Shown: positions 28,971-38,875, counted from the first letter of the stretch. The stretch: 64,000 nucleotides of DNA from Bartonella sp. HY038 (GCF_014117425.1 NZ_CP059725.1:1426001-1490000); one strand, 5' to 3'. Program-made: numbers and translations. Notes: generated by a model from the letters alone, not told the origin.

Positions 28971-31475
28971 TTAGCTTGCTTTTCTAGGCTCAACAAAGAC
29001 ATCGACTGTCGGAATTTCACCATGAAATTTCTCAATTTCAACAACTGCCGTTTGCCCGCAATTAGCTTGAGCCAATTTTGATGTAGCAATACCAGTCGTC
29101 AAATTATTAACATCACCGTAACGACAAAGGGTTTTAGCTTCACGTGGATTTGCTGGATCATACCACCCTCCTTCATTGATGCGGATGACGCCAGGGCGAA
29201 TAACATCGGTAATTTTAATGCCAACAAGAATTTGGCCGCGATCATTGAAAGCGCGAGCAATATCGCCATCTTTCAAACCACGCTCAGCTGCATCTTTGGG
29301 ATTAATCCAACAAGGCTCACGTCCACCAACCGCATATTCATCACGCAGTTTGGTGCCACATAATTGCGAGTGGAGACGATAAATCGGATGATTAGAAGCA
29401 ATATGAAGCGGATATTTGGTTGTAGGCCCATCCAAACGCTCAATTGGCTCCATCCATGTTGGATGGGGAGGACAATCATCATATTGCATTTTTTCAATAT
29501 TAAGAGAAAAAATTTCAATTTTACCAGACGGTGTACCCAAGGCATTTAACAATGGGTCTTCACGGAATGCTCCATAACGAACAAATTGTTTTTGAGCGTC
29601 TTTAATTGGGAAACCAAGAGCCTCATCACTTTCCCAAAACACATCAAAAATCGGCATTTCCATACCTTTGGCACGAGATTCAATGCGAGCTGCTTCATAA
29701 AAGTTACGAATCCACTCCATTTCTGTTAAGCCTTCAGTAAATTCCTGGCGCTTACCTAATCGCTCGCAAATATCTGCAAGGACATCAAAATCTGCGCGAG
29801 CCTCATACATGGGTTCTACAAGTTTTTTCATAGGAACAATATGGCTAAGGCCATAATCGCCCATTTGCTCGATATCATTGCGCTCATAAGATGTTGTCAC
29901 GGGCAAAACAATATCTGCGTGACGAGCTGATGCGGTCCATTGAAAATCTTGAACAACAAAAGTATCAAGTTTCTTCCAAGCCTCAACCATTTCATTACGA
30001 TCTTGTTGGTGAGAAAATGGATTACCACCTGCCCAATAAACCATATGCAATTCAGGTAAAACAATATCAGAACCATTATATTTAATCGTTTTACCTGGAT
30101 TAAGCAGGGATTCGACAACACGACAAACAGGAATAGCATTCGACTTTGGTTGGCAAGCCGAATTGGTTGCCCCGGGGGCGCATCCTGGGGGCAATTCAGT
30201 TAAAGGTGCCGCAGGACCATCAGTAATACCGCTAAGGATTGGACCGGTTGCGGTTGGAGTACCGGCACTACAATAGTGATAACTAAAGCCGAAACCTCCG
30301 CCAGGCAGACCAATTTGACCTAACATTGAACACAAGGTGACTAACATCCAGTGAGCTTGCTCGCCATGGTGTTGACGTTGAATTGACCAACCCGCAGCAA
30401 TCATCGTACGATTCTTGGCAAAGTCGCGTGCTAAATCTTTGATAGTTGCAGCATCAATACCGCAAATTTCTTCAGCCCATTCCGCGGTTTTCGCAGTGCC
30501 ATCAGTTTTACCAATTAAATAGTCCAAAAATTGTTCAAAACCAACGGTATATTTTTTTAAAAAGGCTTCATCATGCAGCTTTTCAGCGTAAAGGGTGTGG
30601 GCGATACCAAGCATCATAGCAACATCGGTTTGCGGACGCGGTGCGAGCCACTCACCTTCTAAAAACTGGCAAGTTTCTGTTTTGATAGGATCAATACAAA
30701 TAACCCTAATACCAGCTTTCTTAACCTCTTCCAAACCAACAAAACCACCATGATCTGGTACAAGCCAACCAATCTGATTAGTGTTGACCGGATTACAGCC
30801 CCAAAACACAATGGTTTTAGTATTTTCTTTTACAACATCCCAAGATGTGCATTGTTCATATACCTCTAGCGAACCAACGACATGTGGCATAATCACTTGC
30901 GCGGCTCCCGTAGAGTAATCACCAAGAGAATTAACAAAACCACCTGTTAATTTAAGCATACGACGTAATAAAGTACGGCAGTTATGGAACTTCCCAACGC
31001 TTTTCCAACCATATGAACCGCCAAAAATACTGGTAGGGCCATATTTTTCACGAACGCGTTTTAACTCGGCCGCAACCAAATCTAAAGCTTTATCCCAACT
31101 AACGCGAACAAAATCACCTGTCCCTCGTCCTGCTGGATCAGCGCCGGGCCCCTGCTCTAGCCAAGCACGACGAACCATGGGGTATTTAATCCGTGAGGGC
31201 GAATAAATCGAATCCATCATACCTTGTAACATCGGAGTTGGATGGGGATCCTTTTCCCAAGGGATTACTTCTATCAACCGACCATTTTCAACTTGACCGC
31301 GAAAGACACCCCAATGGCTTGCAGACATTGTGAGCTTGTTTGCAGCTTGTGCTAAAGCCCCACGCGTAAACAATGCACCACTCGTTGTGCTTAACATTGC
31401 AAGCACTGCCGCACTTTTTAAAAATGAACGACGGTTTAATGAAGTTTTTGTAACATTTTTATTGTCGAATGACAT
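28971..31475 (-). CDS. torA: Periplasmic TMAO/DMSO-type molybdopterin reductase (TorA/DorA-like)
   Basis: Terminal reductase for anaerobic respiration on TMAO, DMSO or similar oxides. 834 residues with a Tat signal (NRRSFLKSAA, RR at 15-16). The bis-MGD enzyme shows the TorA/DorA signature GGSYGWKSVGKFHNC (Tyr and Trp of the active site) and GDYSTGAAQ, whose Ser is the molybdenum ligand. No iron-sulfur Cys motif is present at the N terminus, as in single-cofactor TorA. Later blocks are WGCNPVNTNQIGW and GWSIQRQHHGEQ. A ribosome site AGGAGAATGCC precedes it; torD ends nine bases before. Whether TMAO, DMSO or biotin sulfoxide is preferred is open. Confidence 0.93.
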   Translation of the reverse strand: MSFDNKNVTKTSLNRRSFLKSAAVLAMLSTTSGALFTRGALAQAANKLTMSASHWGVFRGQVENGRLIEVIPWEKDPHPTPMLQGMMDSIYSPSRIKYPMVRRAWLEQGPGADPAGRGTGDFVRVSWDKALDLVAAELKRVREKYGPTSIFGGSYGWKSVGKFHNCRTLLRRMLKLTGGFVNSLGDYSTGAAQVIMPHVVGSLEVYEQCTSWDVVKENTKTIVFWGCNPVNTNQIGWLVPDHGGFVGLEEVKKAGIRVICIDPIKTETCQFLEGEWLAPRPQTDVAMMLGIAHTLYAEKLHDEAFLKKYTVGFEQFLDYLIGKTDGTAKTAEWAEEICGIDAATIKDLARDFAKNRTMIAAGWSIQRQHHGEQAHWMLVTLCSMLGQIGLPGGGFGFSYHYCSAGTPTATGPILSGITDGPAAPLTELPPGCAPGATNSACQPKSNAIPVCRVVESLLNPGKTIKYNGSDIVLPELHMVYWAGGNPFSHQQDRNEMVEAWKKLDTFVVQDFQWTASARHADIVLPVTTSYERNDIEQMGDYGLSHIVPMKKLVEPMYEARADFDVLADICERLGKRQEFTEGLTEMEWIRNFYEAARIESRAKGMEMPIFDVFWESDEALGFPIKDAQKQFVRYGAFREDPLLNALGTPSGKIEIFSLNIEKMQYDDCPPHPTWMEPIERLDGPTTKYPLHIASNHPIYRLHSQLCGTKLRDEYAVGGREPCWINPKDAAERGLKDGDIARAFNDRGQILVGIKITDVIRPGVIRINEGGWYDPANPREAKTLCRYGDVNNLTTGIATSKLAQANCGQTAVVEIEKFHGEIPTVDVFVEPRKAS

Positions 31476-31484
31476 GGCATTCTC

Positions 31485-32150
31485 CTAATGTATTACTATA
31501 TTTTCAGCCTGTAAATGGCTGTTTAATGAAGATAAATAGACTACCAGCAATGCCAATAGTTCAGCATAAAAGCTTGCATTAGCCTTTTCTCCTACAGCAT
31601 CGCCCATCGCTGGAACCCAACTCATAAGGCGATCGACCAGATTTACGATAAAAGGACTATTTTGTTGCCGTAGTGCTTCAGCTAATGCAGCAAGTTCCAA
31701 AGCTAAATGATCCGCTGGCTCTTTACAGTTAGACGCAACGGACACGTCCAAGGCACCCAATATATTTAGCATTTCAACATAAGGCTGTTGAAATAGACGG
31801 CCTTGGGCATCCTTATAATAACTTTCATAAGGAGGAACGGTATTGGGACCAGCAAAACCATCAAATAGTGCAACATATTGCCTTGAAAGTAAGCCCTGTA
31901 AAGCTTCAGGCGAATTAGATTGCAAACATTTGGTTAAAGAGCCAGTTAGTTTAGTTGCATTAAGACTGAGACCTAGCTCCTCCAGAAATTCTGAAAGAGC
32001 ATTGGTTTGATATTCAGCCAAAAGCTTTATATCTGGAGGGGCAATTAACAGATTAGAAAACCAATCCAAGATTGCAGCCCCCACCAAACATTCTTGTGCT
32101 TTTGCCTCTTCGCTATTATGGCAACCATTTTCGGTTAGCAAAGCAGTCAT
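31485..32150 (-). CDS. torD: TorD-family chaperone for the molybdoenzyme
   Basis: Cytoplasmic chaperone that holds apo-TorA for cofactor insertion and guards its Tat signal. 221 residues, all-helical, with LLSRQYVALFDG and the TorD hallmark PPYESYY, then LALELAALAEAL. Its ATG shares one base with the stop of the cytochrome gene (TAATG), so the two are translationally coupled. Gene order cytochrome-torD-torA is that of Rhodobacter dorCDA rather than E. coli torCAD. Confidence 0.9.
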   Translation of the reverse strand: MTALLTENGCHNSEEAKAQECLVGAAILDWFSNLLIAPPDIKLLAEYQTNALSEFLEELGLSLNATKLTGSLTKCLQSNSPEALQGLLSRQYVALFDGFAGPNTVPPYESYYKDAQGRLFQQPYVEMLNILGALDVSVASNCKEPADHLALELAALAEALRQQNSPFIVNLVDRLMSWVPAMGDAVGEKANASFYAELLALLVVYLSSLNSHLQAENIVIH

Positions 32151-33757
32151 TAATGGGTGCTCCCACTTTCGTTGACATCTTTAGAATGATTTTGCAAATA
32201 GCCAAGTAATAAACGATATTGATCGGGTGTCAGTGATGTGTACCGCTTCATCGCGTTCAAATTACCAATCCATTGGTTTGCCAAAAGATGATCCGCTTGT
32301 GGTAGCGCATGACATACACCACAACTAGAATTAAACATATCAGATGAATAAGCCCACATATTAGAAAGTGATGTATTTAGCCCCTGATTGGTTGTCCATA
32401 ATTCCAAGTTTACGGGATACCAAGTCTGGTTAGTTTCTGCGTCAATATCAGCTGCACCGCGACTATAAGCTGCTATGGCTTTATCACCTAAGACGGCATA
32501 CATAATGCGTTGGCCCTTTAGCGCATAAACTACTGACGGCGCACCATCCATTTGCCAACCATCAAGGCGAACTTTAATCTTATCACCTTTACGGTCAACC
32601 ACGGTAAGCTTAGCTGTTGCAAGTAGCTTTCCATCTTCATCACCACTACCATTTTCGTCTAAATAAAATGGCTTGGTATTGACCGTATATAAAATATCAG
32701 CCTGGGCAACTTCATTGTCTGACGAGGTTGGCAGAACTGCATTTACCTTTGAAGTTTGCTTTAGCATAACAATTTGCGGTGTGCGGTTAGGCTCTGGTTG
32801 CCCTGGAGCTGGAAGATCAACACCTGGAATGGTTTTTAAATAGGCTGCCATAGCGCGTAAATCAGCATCTGGAAGTTGTTTTGTATTTTCGATAACTTCG
32901 GCCATATCACCACCCGCAATCTTATTGATGGGGCTTTTTCCAGTTTTCAAGTAGCTGACAATGGAATTCTCAGGCCAGAATTTAATACCTGTCTCATCTT
33001 GGCTTATATTGGGAAAATGTCCCTTGCCATCTGGAGTTGGTCCACCACCATAGCGTAAGTCACTTTTAATTACACCCATAAAATTACGAGTCGAATGGCA
33101 TTCGGCGCAATGCCCTGCACCTTCAACAAGATAACGACCGCGCTCAATTAATATTGCATCAGCCTTATCTGAAGCTGTATTTTTTTCAGGCGCTAAAGGC
33201 TGACCGTCAAGAAATGCAAGCCGCCATACACCGACACCGCGGCGCATAGTGAATGGAAATTTTAACTCGTGACCAGGAGCTTGTCCGGCCACTGGTTCTA
33301 AAGACTGTATGTAAGCAAACATATCACGCACATCATTAGCGGTGAGCCGTTGATACGAAGTGTAAGGAAATGCTGGATATAAATTTTGTCCATCTGGCAT
33401 TATACCATTTGGGCCAACACCTTCACGAACAGCTTTGGTAAATTGGGCAAGTGTCCAATTGCCGATACCATCTTTTTTATCGGGCGAAATATTCGGCATA
33501 TAAAAGCGACCGAATTCGGTGTCTAGTGCACGTCCACCGCCCAATTTTAAATGATTTTCTTGATTTGGTGTAGCGTGGCATGTAGCGCAATCGCTTGCAA
33601 CAAAAACAACACGCCCATTTTCTAAATCTGGCGATGATTCATCCGCAACATCGCGAGTAGGATGGGTAAGTGACCATGTTATTGGTGATGTTAGGACAAA
33701 AAAGCCGATAACCCCTAATATAATAAGGGCTAAAAGCCAGCGGGTAAGCTTTTTCAT
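32150..33757 (-). CDS. Membrane-anchored trihaem cytochrome c: AdhB-like dihaem module fused to a TorC C-terminal domain
   Basis: 535 residues. One N-terminal membrane anchor (about 7-23), then two cytochrome c domains with CATCH (57-61) and CAECH (217-221). They are separated by blocks typical of the dihaem subunits of periplasmic dehydrogenases (GGGRALDTEFGRFYMPNISPD in parts GGGRALDTEFG and FYMPNISPD; MPDGQNLYPAFPYTSY). From about residue 340 the sequence changes to an SH3-like stretch and a last haem motif CGVCH (479-483) followed by LPQADHLLANQWIGNLNAMK, which resembles the monohaem C-terminal domain of TorC. The expected NapC/NirT-type tetrahaem part is missing. It probably passes electrons from the quinol pool or a dehydrogenase to TorA. 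The domain reading is mine and rests on motif recall. Confidence 0.85.
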   Translation of the reverse strand: MKKLTRWLLALIILGVIGFFVLTSPITWSLTHPTRDVADESSPDLENGRVVFVASDCATCHATPNQENHLKLGGGRALDTEFGRFYMPNISPDKKDGIGNWTLAQFTKAVREGVGPNGIMPDGQNLYPAFPYTSYQRLTANDVRDMFAYIQSLEPVAGQAPGHELKFPFTMRRGVGVWRLAFLDGQPLAPEKNTASDKADAILIERGRYLVEGAGHCAECHSTRNFMGVIKSDLRYGGGPTPDGKGHFPNISQDETGIKFWPENSIVSYLKTGKSPINKIAGGDMAEVIENTKQLPDADLRAMAAYLKTIPGVDLPAPGQPEPNRTPQIVMLKQTSKVNAVLPTSSDNEVAQADILYTVNTKPFYLDENGSGDEDGKLLATAKLTVVDRKGDKIKVRLDGWQMDGAPSVVYALKGQRIMYAVLGDKAIAAYSRGAADIDAETNQTWYPVNLELWTTNQGLNTSLSNMWAYSSDMFNSSCGVCHALPQADHLLANQWIGNLNAMKRYTSLTPDQYRLLLGYLQNHSKDVNESGSTH

Positions 33758-34507
33758 GTTTTGGGCGTCCTTCTTTACGACATTGAAGCCGGGTTAAGAA
33801 CCTCCCTCTTCTCAACTCTGCATAAATAGAAATAGACAAAAGTAAATTTACTATGCTGTAAGTTGTAGAACTATTTTAATTTATAGACAAGTAAAAATCT
33901 AAAAAAAAATTAAAATTTTTAAATACAAAACTAATAATAATTAAAAATACTAAAAGTGCTGTATATCTAAACTATATAACGGTAAATATAAAAAATTTTT
34001 ATACTTAAATTTAAATAAAATTAACAAATTTAAATCTTCAAACAAAAAATAAAACTTGATTTTATTTTTCAAGATATTCCAAGAAATACCAACCAAACCA
34101 CATTTGCATGCAATTGAGCGCTACTTTTGAGTTGCCTTTGATCAATTCTATACAAATAAAAATCAATCGATAAAATGACTTGAATCAATTTTCATGCAAA
34201 TATATTAGAAAAAATAAATGTTACTGTGAATAATAACCCGACAATTAAGCTAGCTCATGATACAAGATGCTTAAATTTCCAATCGCAAGCAAATTTAGCT
34301 TGAGGGCTAAAGGCATTTAAAGTCTTACCGAAAAAATACCTTTGGCATTCAAATTTTAATTGCAATTTAGCGGGATAAAGATATTTTGTTGCGACTGATA
34401 ATAGGAAAATCTGACAATCACATTGATTTGCATGATAAGATTATTTAAATTGCACCATTATTTATGATGAGCCTTTCAAAGGGCTATTTCGAAACAGGGT
34501 TTTTAAA
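33758..34507. other. Long AT-rich upstream region of the tor-like operon
   Basis: 750 bases, extremely A+T-rich between 33890 and 34060. No gene is visible and no two-component regulator (TorR/TorS type) adjoins. It must contain divergent promoters. The segment around 34055-34073 reads CTTGA-N9-TCAAG, a weak dyad without FNR spacing. Confidence 0.45.
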
Positions 34508-34891
34508 ATGTATAATGTAACGCGCCTATTGACCTTTGGGGCTGCAATTTTTTCATTTGGTATTTTGGGTGGTTGCGTAACCAACACTAATGACGGATCT
34601 GGCAAAATCATAAAGCCTTTTACACCAAAAGCTTCATTAACTACGCCAGCCGCACAAGCCTGCATCAATGCTGCAGCGAATAAATACTATTTACCCACCA
34701 AAGTGATTAAAGCGCTTGATTCTGCAAAGGCACAAGATGGATCGACAGTTTTAACTTTGAAGGTAGATTTGCGCGATGCACGATGTGTGATTAACAGCAA
34801 CGGCTCCGTTCGTTCCGTAGTTGATACAAGCCCTAAAAGCGCCGACCAAATAGAAGCTGAAAAGGCAGCAGCTGAAGGGCGCATTTTATAA
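34508..34891 (+). CDS. Small predicted lipoprotein of unknown function
   Basis: 127 residues. Signal peptide with lipobox LGGC (Cys at about 23), then a polar linker and a small domain with two more Cys (QACINAAANKYYLP, RDARCVINSNGSV), which could pair. The end is charged and helical. Likely attached to the outer membrane facing the periplasm. A hairpin follows 59 bases after the stop. No family is recognised with confidence. Confidence 0.75.
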   Translation: MYNVTRLLTFGAAIFSFGILGGCVTNTNDGSGKIIKPFTPKASLTTPAAQACINAAANKYYLPTKVIKALDSAKAQDGSTVLTLKVDLRDARCVINSNGSVRSVVDTSPKSADQIEAEKAAAEGRIL

Positions 34892-34949
34892 GCCCTTTAT
34901 TTAATATGGCGTTGCCTTATTATAGCTAGAGACTAAAAGACAGACAGAT

Positions 34950-34979
34950 ATCAAAACCTTATTTGTATAAGGTTTTGAT
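34950..34979 (+). terminator. Hairpin after the lipoprotein gene
   Basis: Perfect 13-bp stem ATCAAAACCTTAT with its complement (34967-34979) and loop TTGT. No T run follows. Confidence 0.6.
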
Positions 34980-35123
34980 CTACTGTTTCGATAGAAAAAT
35001 AGAAATAATCCAGAAGCATATTTGTGGTAATCATAGAAGTTGATTACTAGTGATATATAATGTGATACAACCGAGTTAAGGTGGAAAAACCAAGGTCTAA
35101 TACATCAAAATGGTCTATTTTGC

Positions 35124-35148
35124 ATGTTGATTGGTGACAAATCAACAT
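35124..35148 (+). promoter_or_regulatory. Small hairpin in the pyrH leader
   Basis: 9-bp stem ATGTTGATT / AATCAACAT with a 7-nt loop, 45 bases before the pyrH start. It could be a leader structure or a weak terminator for upstream transcription. Confidence 0.3.
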
Positions 35149-35193
35149 TGTTGGTGTATCGACAGCAAAAATTATATGCTGGAGAATTTTGAT

Positions 35194-35919
35194 ATGACAC
35201 ATAGCCCCCAATATAAACGGATTTTGCTAAAGGCATCGGGCGAGGCATTAATGGGGGGGCAGAGTTTCGGTATTGATGTATCTGTAGCGGATAGAATCGC
35301 AGCAGACATAAAAGATGCTCGTGATCTAGGAGTGGAAGTTGCTATTGTTATCGGCGGTGGAAATATCTTCCGCGGTGTCGCTGTTGCGTCGCGTGGTGGT
35401 GATCGCGTTACTGGCGACCACATGGGGATGCTTGCAACAGCAATCAATTCTTTAGCCTTGCGAACATCTTTGACAAAAATTGGTGTTGATGCTGTTGTGC
35501 TTTCGGCTATTGCTATGCCTCAGATTTCTGAAAGTTTTTCACAGCGTAAGGCTATGGCTTACCTTAACTTAGGCAAGGTTGTGATTTTTGCTGGTGGTAC
35601 TGGTAATCCTTTCTTCACAACCGACACAGCTGCCGCGCTTCGTGCAGCAGAAATTGGTGCCGATGTACTTTTAAAAGGTACGCAAGTTAATGGTATTTAT
35701 ACCGCAGATCCCAAGCTAGATCCAAATGCAACTCGTTTTGATCATTTAACCCATGATGAAGTTTTGCAGCGCGGTCTATCTGTTATGGATACGACAGCGG
35801 TTGCTTTAGCCCGCGAAAATAATATTCCGATTATTGTTTACTCAATTCACAATCGGGGCGGTCTTGCTGATGTACTCCGTGGAGAAGGTCAATATACGTT
35901 AGTTTCGGATGAAGTTTAA
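35194..35919 (+). CDS. pyrH: UMP kinase
   Basis: Phosphorylates UMP to UDP with ATP. 241 residues from the ATG at 35194 (CTGGAGAATTTTGAT upstream); a longer frame adds a non-conserved, Cys-containing stretch. Amino-acid-kinase fold blocks: [59 protein letters not shown] and [16 protein letters not shown]. frr follows after 32 bases, the usual pair. Confidence 0.97.
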   Translation: MTHSPQYKRILLKASGEALMGGQSFGIDVSVADRIAADIKDARDLGVEVAIVIGGGNIFRGVAVASRGGDRVTGDHMGMLATAINSLALRTSLTKIGVDAVVLSAIAMPQISESFSQRKAMAYLNLGKVVIFAGGTGNPFFTTDTAAALRAAEIGADVLLKGTQVNGIYTADPKLDPNATRFDHLTHDEVLQRGLSVMDTTAVALARENNIPIIVYSIHNRGGLADVLRGEGQYTLVSDEV

Positions 35920-35951
35920 AACATCTAGCCTGGAAATTTAAGGAGAGTAAA

Positions 35952-36512
35952 ATGAGTGACGCTATAAATATTGACGACCTTAAGCGCCGTATGGAAGGCG
36001 CCGTATCTTCTTTTAAACACGAGCTAGGAGGCTTGCGAACTGGTCGTGCATCTTCCAGCCTCTTGGAACCTATTACTGTTGTTGCTTACGGTTCAGCTGT
36101 TCCAATTAATCAGGTGGCAAATATTTCTGTGCCTGAACCACGTATGCTCTCAGTATCTGTTTGGGACAAAACCATGGTTGGTGCAGTAGAGCGTGCAATC
36201 CGCGATTCTGGTCTTGGTCTTAATCCAATTACCGATGGAACAAACCTTCGCATTCCCTTACCTGAGCTCAACGAAGAGCGTCGTCGTGAATTGGTAAAGA
36301 TTGCCCATCAATATGCCGAACAAGCTAAAGTAGCCAGTCGTCATGTGCGCCGCGATGGTATGGATGCATTAAAAAAAGCAGAAAAAGATGGCACTATTGG
36401 TCAAGATGACACTCGCTCTTTATCGGAACGCGTCCAAAAAATGACCGATGATACCATCTCAGAGATTGATAAGATTTTAGCGACTAAGGAAGCTGAAATT
36501 ATGCAAGTTTAA
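35952..36512 (+). CDS. frr: Ribosome recycling factor
   Basis: Splits the post-termination ribosome together with EF-G. 186 residues, the normal length: [57 protein letters not shown] and [14 protein letters not shown]. The ribosome site AAGGAGAG is strong. Part of a pyrH-frr-uppS-cdsA series. Confidence 0.98.
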   Translation: MSDAINIDDLKRRMEGAVSSFKHELGGLRTGRASSSLLEPITVVAYGSAVPINQVANISVPEPRMLSVSVWDKTMVGAVERAIRDSGLGLNPITDGTNLRIPLPELNEERRRELVKIAHQYAEQAKVASRHVRRDGMDALKKAEKDGTIGQDDTRSLSERVQKMTDDTISEIDKILATKEAEIMQV

Positions 36513-36838
36513 GTTATTAACTTTAACTTATTATACTATTTTAATGGGTGGATATTATAAGTTTTAAAATTTAAGCGGTGGTCAAGTTAAAAGATAGGCT
36601 TGCACCACGGCTTTAATTTTAATGATAATATGGTTTTAATAATTGTTCGACTATTGAATTTTCATATTATAATTTTAATATGCTCAATATCGGTCACTGT
36701 TTTTATTTCAGCTTACACCTAAATGTATTAAAAACAGTCTGATTGGAGTATCATTCACCTGCCCTTGCTATTTTATTTCTTATAAAATCTAAACTATTCA
36801 AATTCTTACATCTGTATATTTACAAAAAAGGTTATACC
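36513..36838. other. Gap between frr and uppS
   Basis: 326 bases, AT-rich, without a gene. A TTG-started extension of uppS covers its last 96 bases but has no conserved sequence. Whether uppS has its own promoter here cannot be told. Confidence 0.4.
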
Positions 36839-37558
36839 GTGCCAAATCCCAAACATATAGCTATTATAATGGATGGAAACGGTCGGTGGGCCAAGGAAAG
36901 GAAGCTTCCGCGCGTAGCCGGCCATAAGGCTGGCGCAGAGACTCTTCGTAAAATTGTCGATCACGGTGACAAGATTGGTATAAAATGGTTAACATTTTTT
37001 GCATTTTCATCTGAAAATTGGTCACGCCCCAAAGATGAAGTGAGCCATCTTCTTTCTCTTTTAAAATATTTTATCCGTAGCGATATCAAAAAGCTAAAGG
37101 CTAATAACGTACGCGTTCGGATTATAGGAGATCGTGACGGGCTGACCGCCGATATATTGTCTCTATTAGAAGAGGCCGAAAAAACGACAGCCGCAAATAA
37201 TGGTTTGAATTTCGTTGTTGCATTTAATTATGGTAGTCGCAATGAGATTACACGCGCTGTAAAAAAGCTAGCAGAGCAAGTGAAGAAAAATATAGTACAG
37301 ATTGAAGAAATAACTGAAGAACTCATTACATCGCATCTTGATACTTTTTTTATGCCTGATCCAGATCTTATTATTCGCACAAGCGGCGAGATGCGCTTAT
37401 CCAACTTTTTGCTTTGGCAAGCAGCTTATGCGGAATTAAGTTTTGTGCCGTGTTTTTGGCCAGATTTTTCCAGCGCAGATTTTGATGCAGCGATAGAAAA
37501 CTATCAAAAACGCGATCGTAGATTTGGTGCCGTTTTACAAAATGATTTGATCCCTTAA
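36839..37558 (+). CDS. uppS: Undecaprenyl (di-trans,poly-cis) diphosphate synthase
   Basis: Builds the C55 carrier lipid for cell-wall and O-antigen synthesis. 239 residues from a GTG at 36839 (AAAGGTTATACC upstream), directly before the conserved KHIAIIMDGNGRWA, whose Asp is catalytic. Other blocks: RVAGHKAGAETLRKIV, LTFFAFSSENWSRP and RTSGEMRLSNFLLWQ with AYAELSF. The start matches family length; a TTG 96 bases earlier does not. Confidence 0.95.
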   Translation: MPNPKHIAIIMDGNGRWAKERKLPRVAGHKAGAETLRKIVDHGDKIGIKWLTFFAFSSENWSRPKDEVSHLLSLLKYFIRSDIKKLKANNVRVRIIGDRDGLTADILSLLEEAEKTTAANNGLNFVVAFNYGSRNEITRAVKKLAEQVKKNIVQIEEITEELITSHLDTFFMPDPDLIIRTSGEMRLSNFLLWQAAYAELSFVPCFWPDFSSADFDAAIENYQKRDRRFGAVLQNDLIP

Positions 37559-37726
37559 TTGAAATTGGATAAAGAAGATATAAGTTGAAGAACTCAATCG
37601 ATAACCTATCCAATGATAATGTTCTAATTTCTTCTATGAGGAGAAAAACATTAGGATTATATGCCGAGGATAAAGAAGGGGCATAAGTAATATGCAAACT
37701 CAATTTGTGTTATGCGGTGATGTTTA

Positions 37727-38560
37727 ATGTCTAATTTACAGACCCGAATAATTACGGCTATAATCTTCGCACTAATAACGCTTGTAGTTACCTTTTTGGG
37801 GGGCGTTTGGTTCTCTGTTTTTGCTTTTGTAATTGGCTTTGCTGTGCTGTATGAATGGCAGACAATTAGCAAGGTGAAGCAAAACAATTTAACAACGATG
37901 TTGGGCTGGTTATTTTATAGCATAATTTTTATCCTTGTTCTGTTTAAATTTGATATTTCATATATCTTTTCAGCAACAATATTATTTGCAATAGTTTTAG
38001 CTTTTGCGTCACGGCAAAACGCAGGCTGGGTTGCGGGTGGCTTCTTGTATGGTCTAGTCCCCGCTCTTGCACTCACATTATTGCGCGGCGATGAGCAAAT
38101 GGGGTTTGGTGCAATTATTTTCCTATTTGCAATTGTATGGGGCACAGATATTGCGGCCTATTTCAACGGACGTGCACTTGCAGGGCCAAAACTTGCCCCA
38201 AGGTTTTCCCCCAATAAAACGTGGTCTGGTGCAGTTGGTGGCGCAGCTATAGGTGTTGCAGGTGGTGTATTAGTAGTGCTGCTATTGATTAAAAATTCGC
38301 TAGTGGTCAATATCGCGCCAACAGATTTCTGGGTACCTTTATTGGCGCTTATGCTTTCAATTGCTTCACAAGCTGGTGACATAGGCGAATCTTGGGTTAA
38401 GCGGTATTTTGGTGTTAAAGATTCAAGCAACCTACTCCCTGGCCATGGTGGTTTTATGGATAGAGTTGATGGTTTAGTTGCTGCTGCCGTATTATTATAT
38501 ATTATCGCCGCACTTTTTGCAGATCCAAGAGCGCCGGCGAATCTTTTCAATTTACTGTAA
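37727..38560 (+). CDS. cdsA: Phosphatidate cytidylyltransferase (CDP-diacylglycerol synthase)
   Basis: Makes CDP-diacylglycerol, the branch point for phospholipids. 277 residues with about seven to eight membrane segments and the CDS signature near the C terminus: SQAGDIGESWVKRYFGVKDSS in parts SQAGDIGESWVKR and GVKDSSNLLPGHGGFMDRVDG. Upstream is WGTDIAAYFNGRALAGPKLAPRFSPNKT. In related genomes dxr, rseP, bamA and more lipid A genes follow; here a small lipoprotein and lpxB come next. Confidence 0.96.
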   Translation: MSNLQTRIITAIIFALITLVVTFLGGVWFSVFAFVIGFAVLYEWQTISKVKQNNLTTMLGWLFYSIIFILVLFKFDISYIFSATILFAIVLAFASRQNAGWVAGGFLYGLVPALALTLLRGDEQMGFGAIIFLFAIVWGTDIAAYFNGRALAGPKLAPRFSPNKTWSGAVGGAAIGVAGGVLVVLLLIKNSLVVNIAPTDFWVPLLALMLSIASQAGDIGESWVKRYFGVKDSSNLLPGHGGFMDRVDGLVAAAVLLYIIAALFADPRAPANLFNLL

Positions 38561-38632
38561 AGTTTGTAAATTATGATATCGTTGCGTCATAAATATTATG
38601 AATAATTTGTCCATCCGAAGAGAGGAAGTTTT

Positions 38633-38875
38633 ATGAAATTACCCGTTCTTTTAGCTATTGGCAGTGCTTTTATAATGCTAAGCGGTTGCAGTAGTAACTC
38701 ATCATCAGCCTTATTAGCCAATAATGAAGCAAATGAAACCACCGGCTATTGGTATCTTGGCGATAATGGTCAGCGTCAATGGCGCACCTTTACTAATGAA
38801 CCCAATAGCCAAGATAGCGCTGTTAAAAATACAACAACCGGTATTCGTCCTTTTGGTAATGGTTCTGGTCGATAA
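38633..38875 (+). CDS. Small predicted lipoprotein
   Basis: 80 residues. Lipobox LSGC with Cys at about 19, followed by a Ser/Asn-rich linker and the segment TTGYWYLGDNGQRQWRTF. Ribosome site GAGAGGAAG. No further motif. It sits between cdsA and lpxB, 73 bases after cdsA. Function unknown. Confidence 0.7.
   Translation: MKLPVLLAIGSAFIMLSGCSSNSSSALLANNEANETTGYWYLGDNGQRQWRTFTNEPNSQDSAVKNTTTGIRPFGNGSGR

Noticed and set aside
34055..34073. Possible FNR box before the tor-like operon
   Set aside because: The dyad CTTGA/TCAAG has a 9-base spacer; FNR sites have four.
36743..36838. N-terminal extension of uppS from a TTG
   Set aside because: The extra residues are hydrophobic/basic and not conserved; the GTG at 36839 is directly before the family start.
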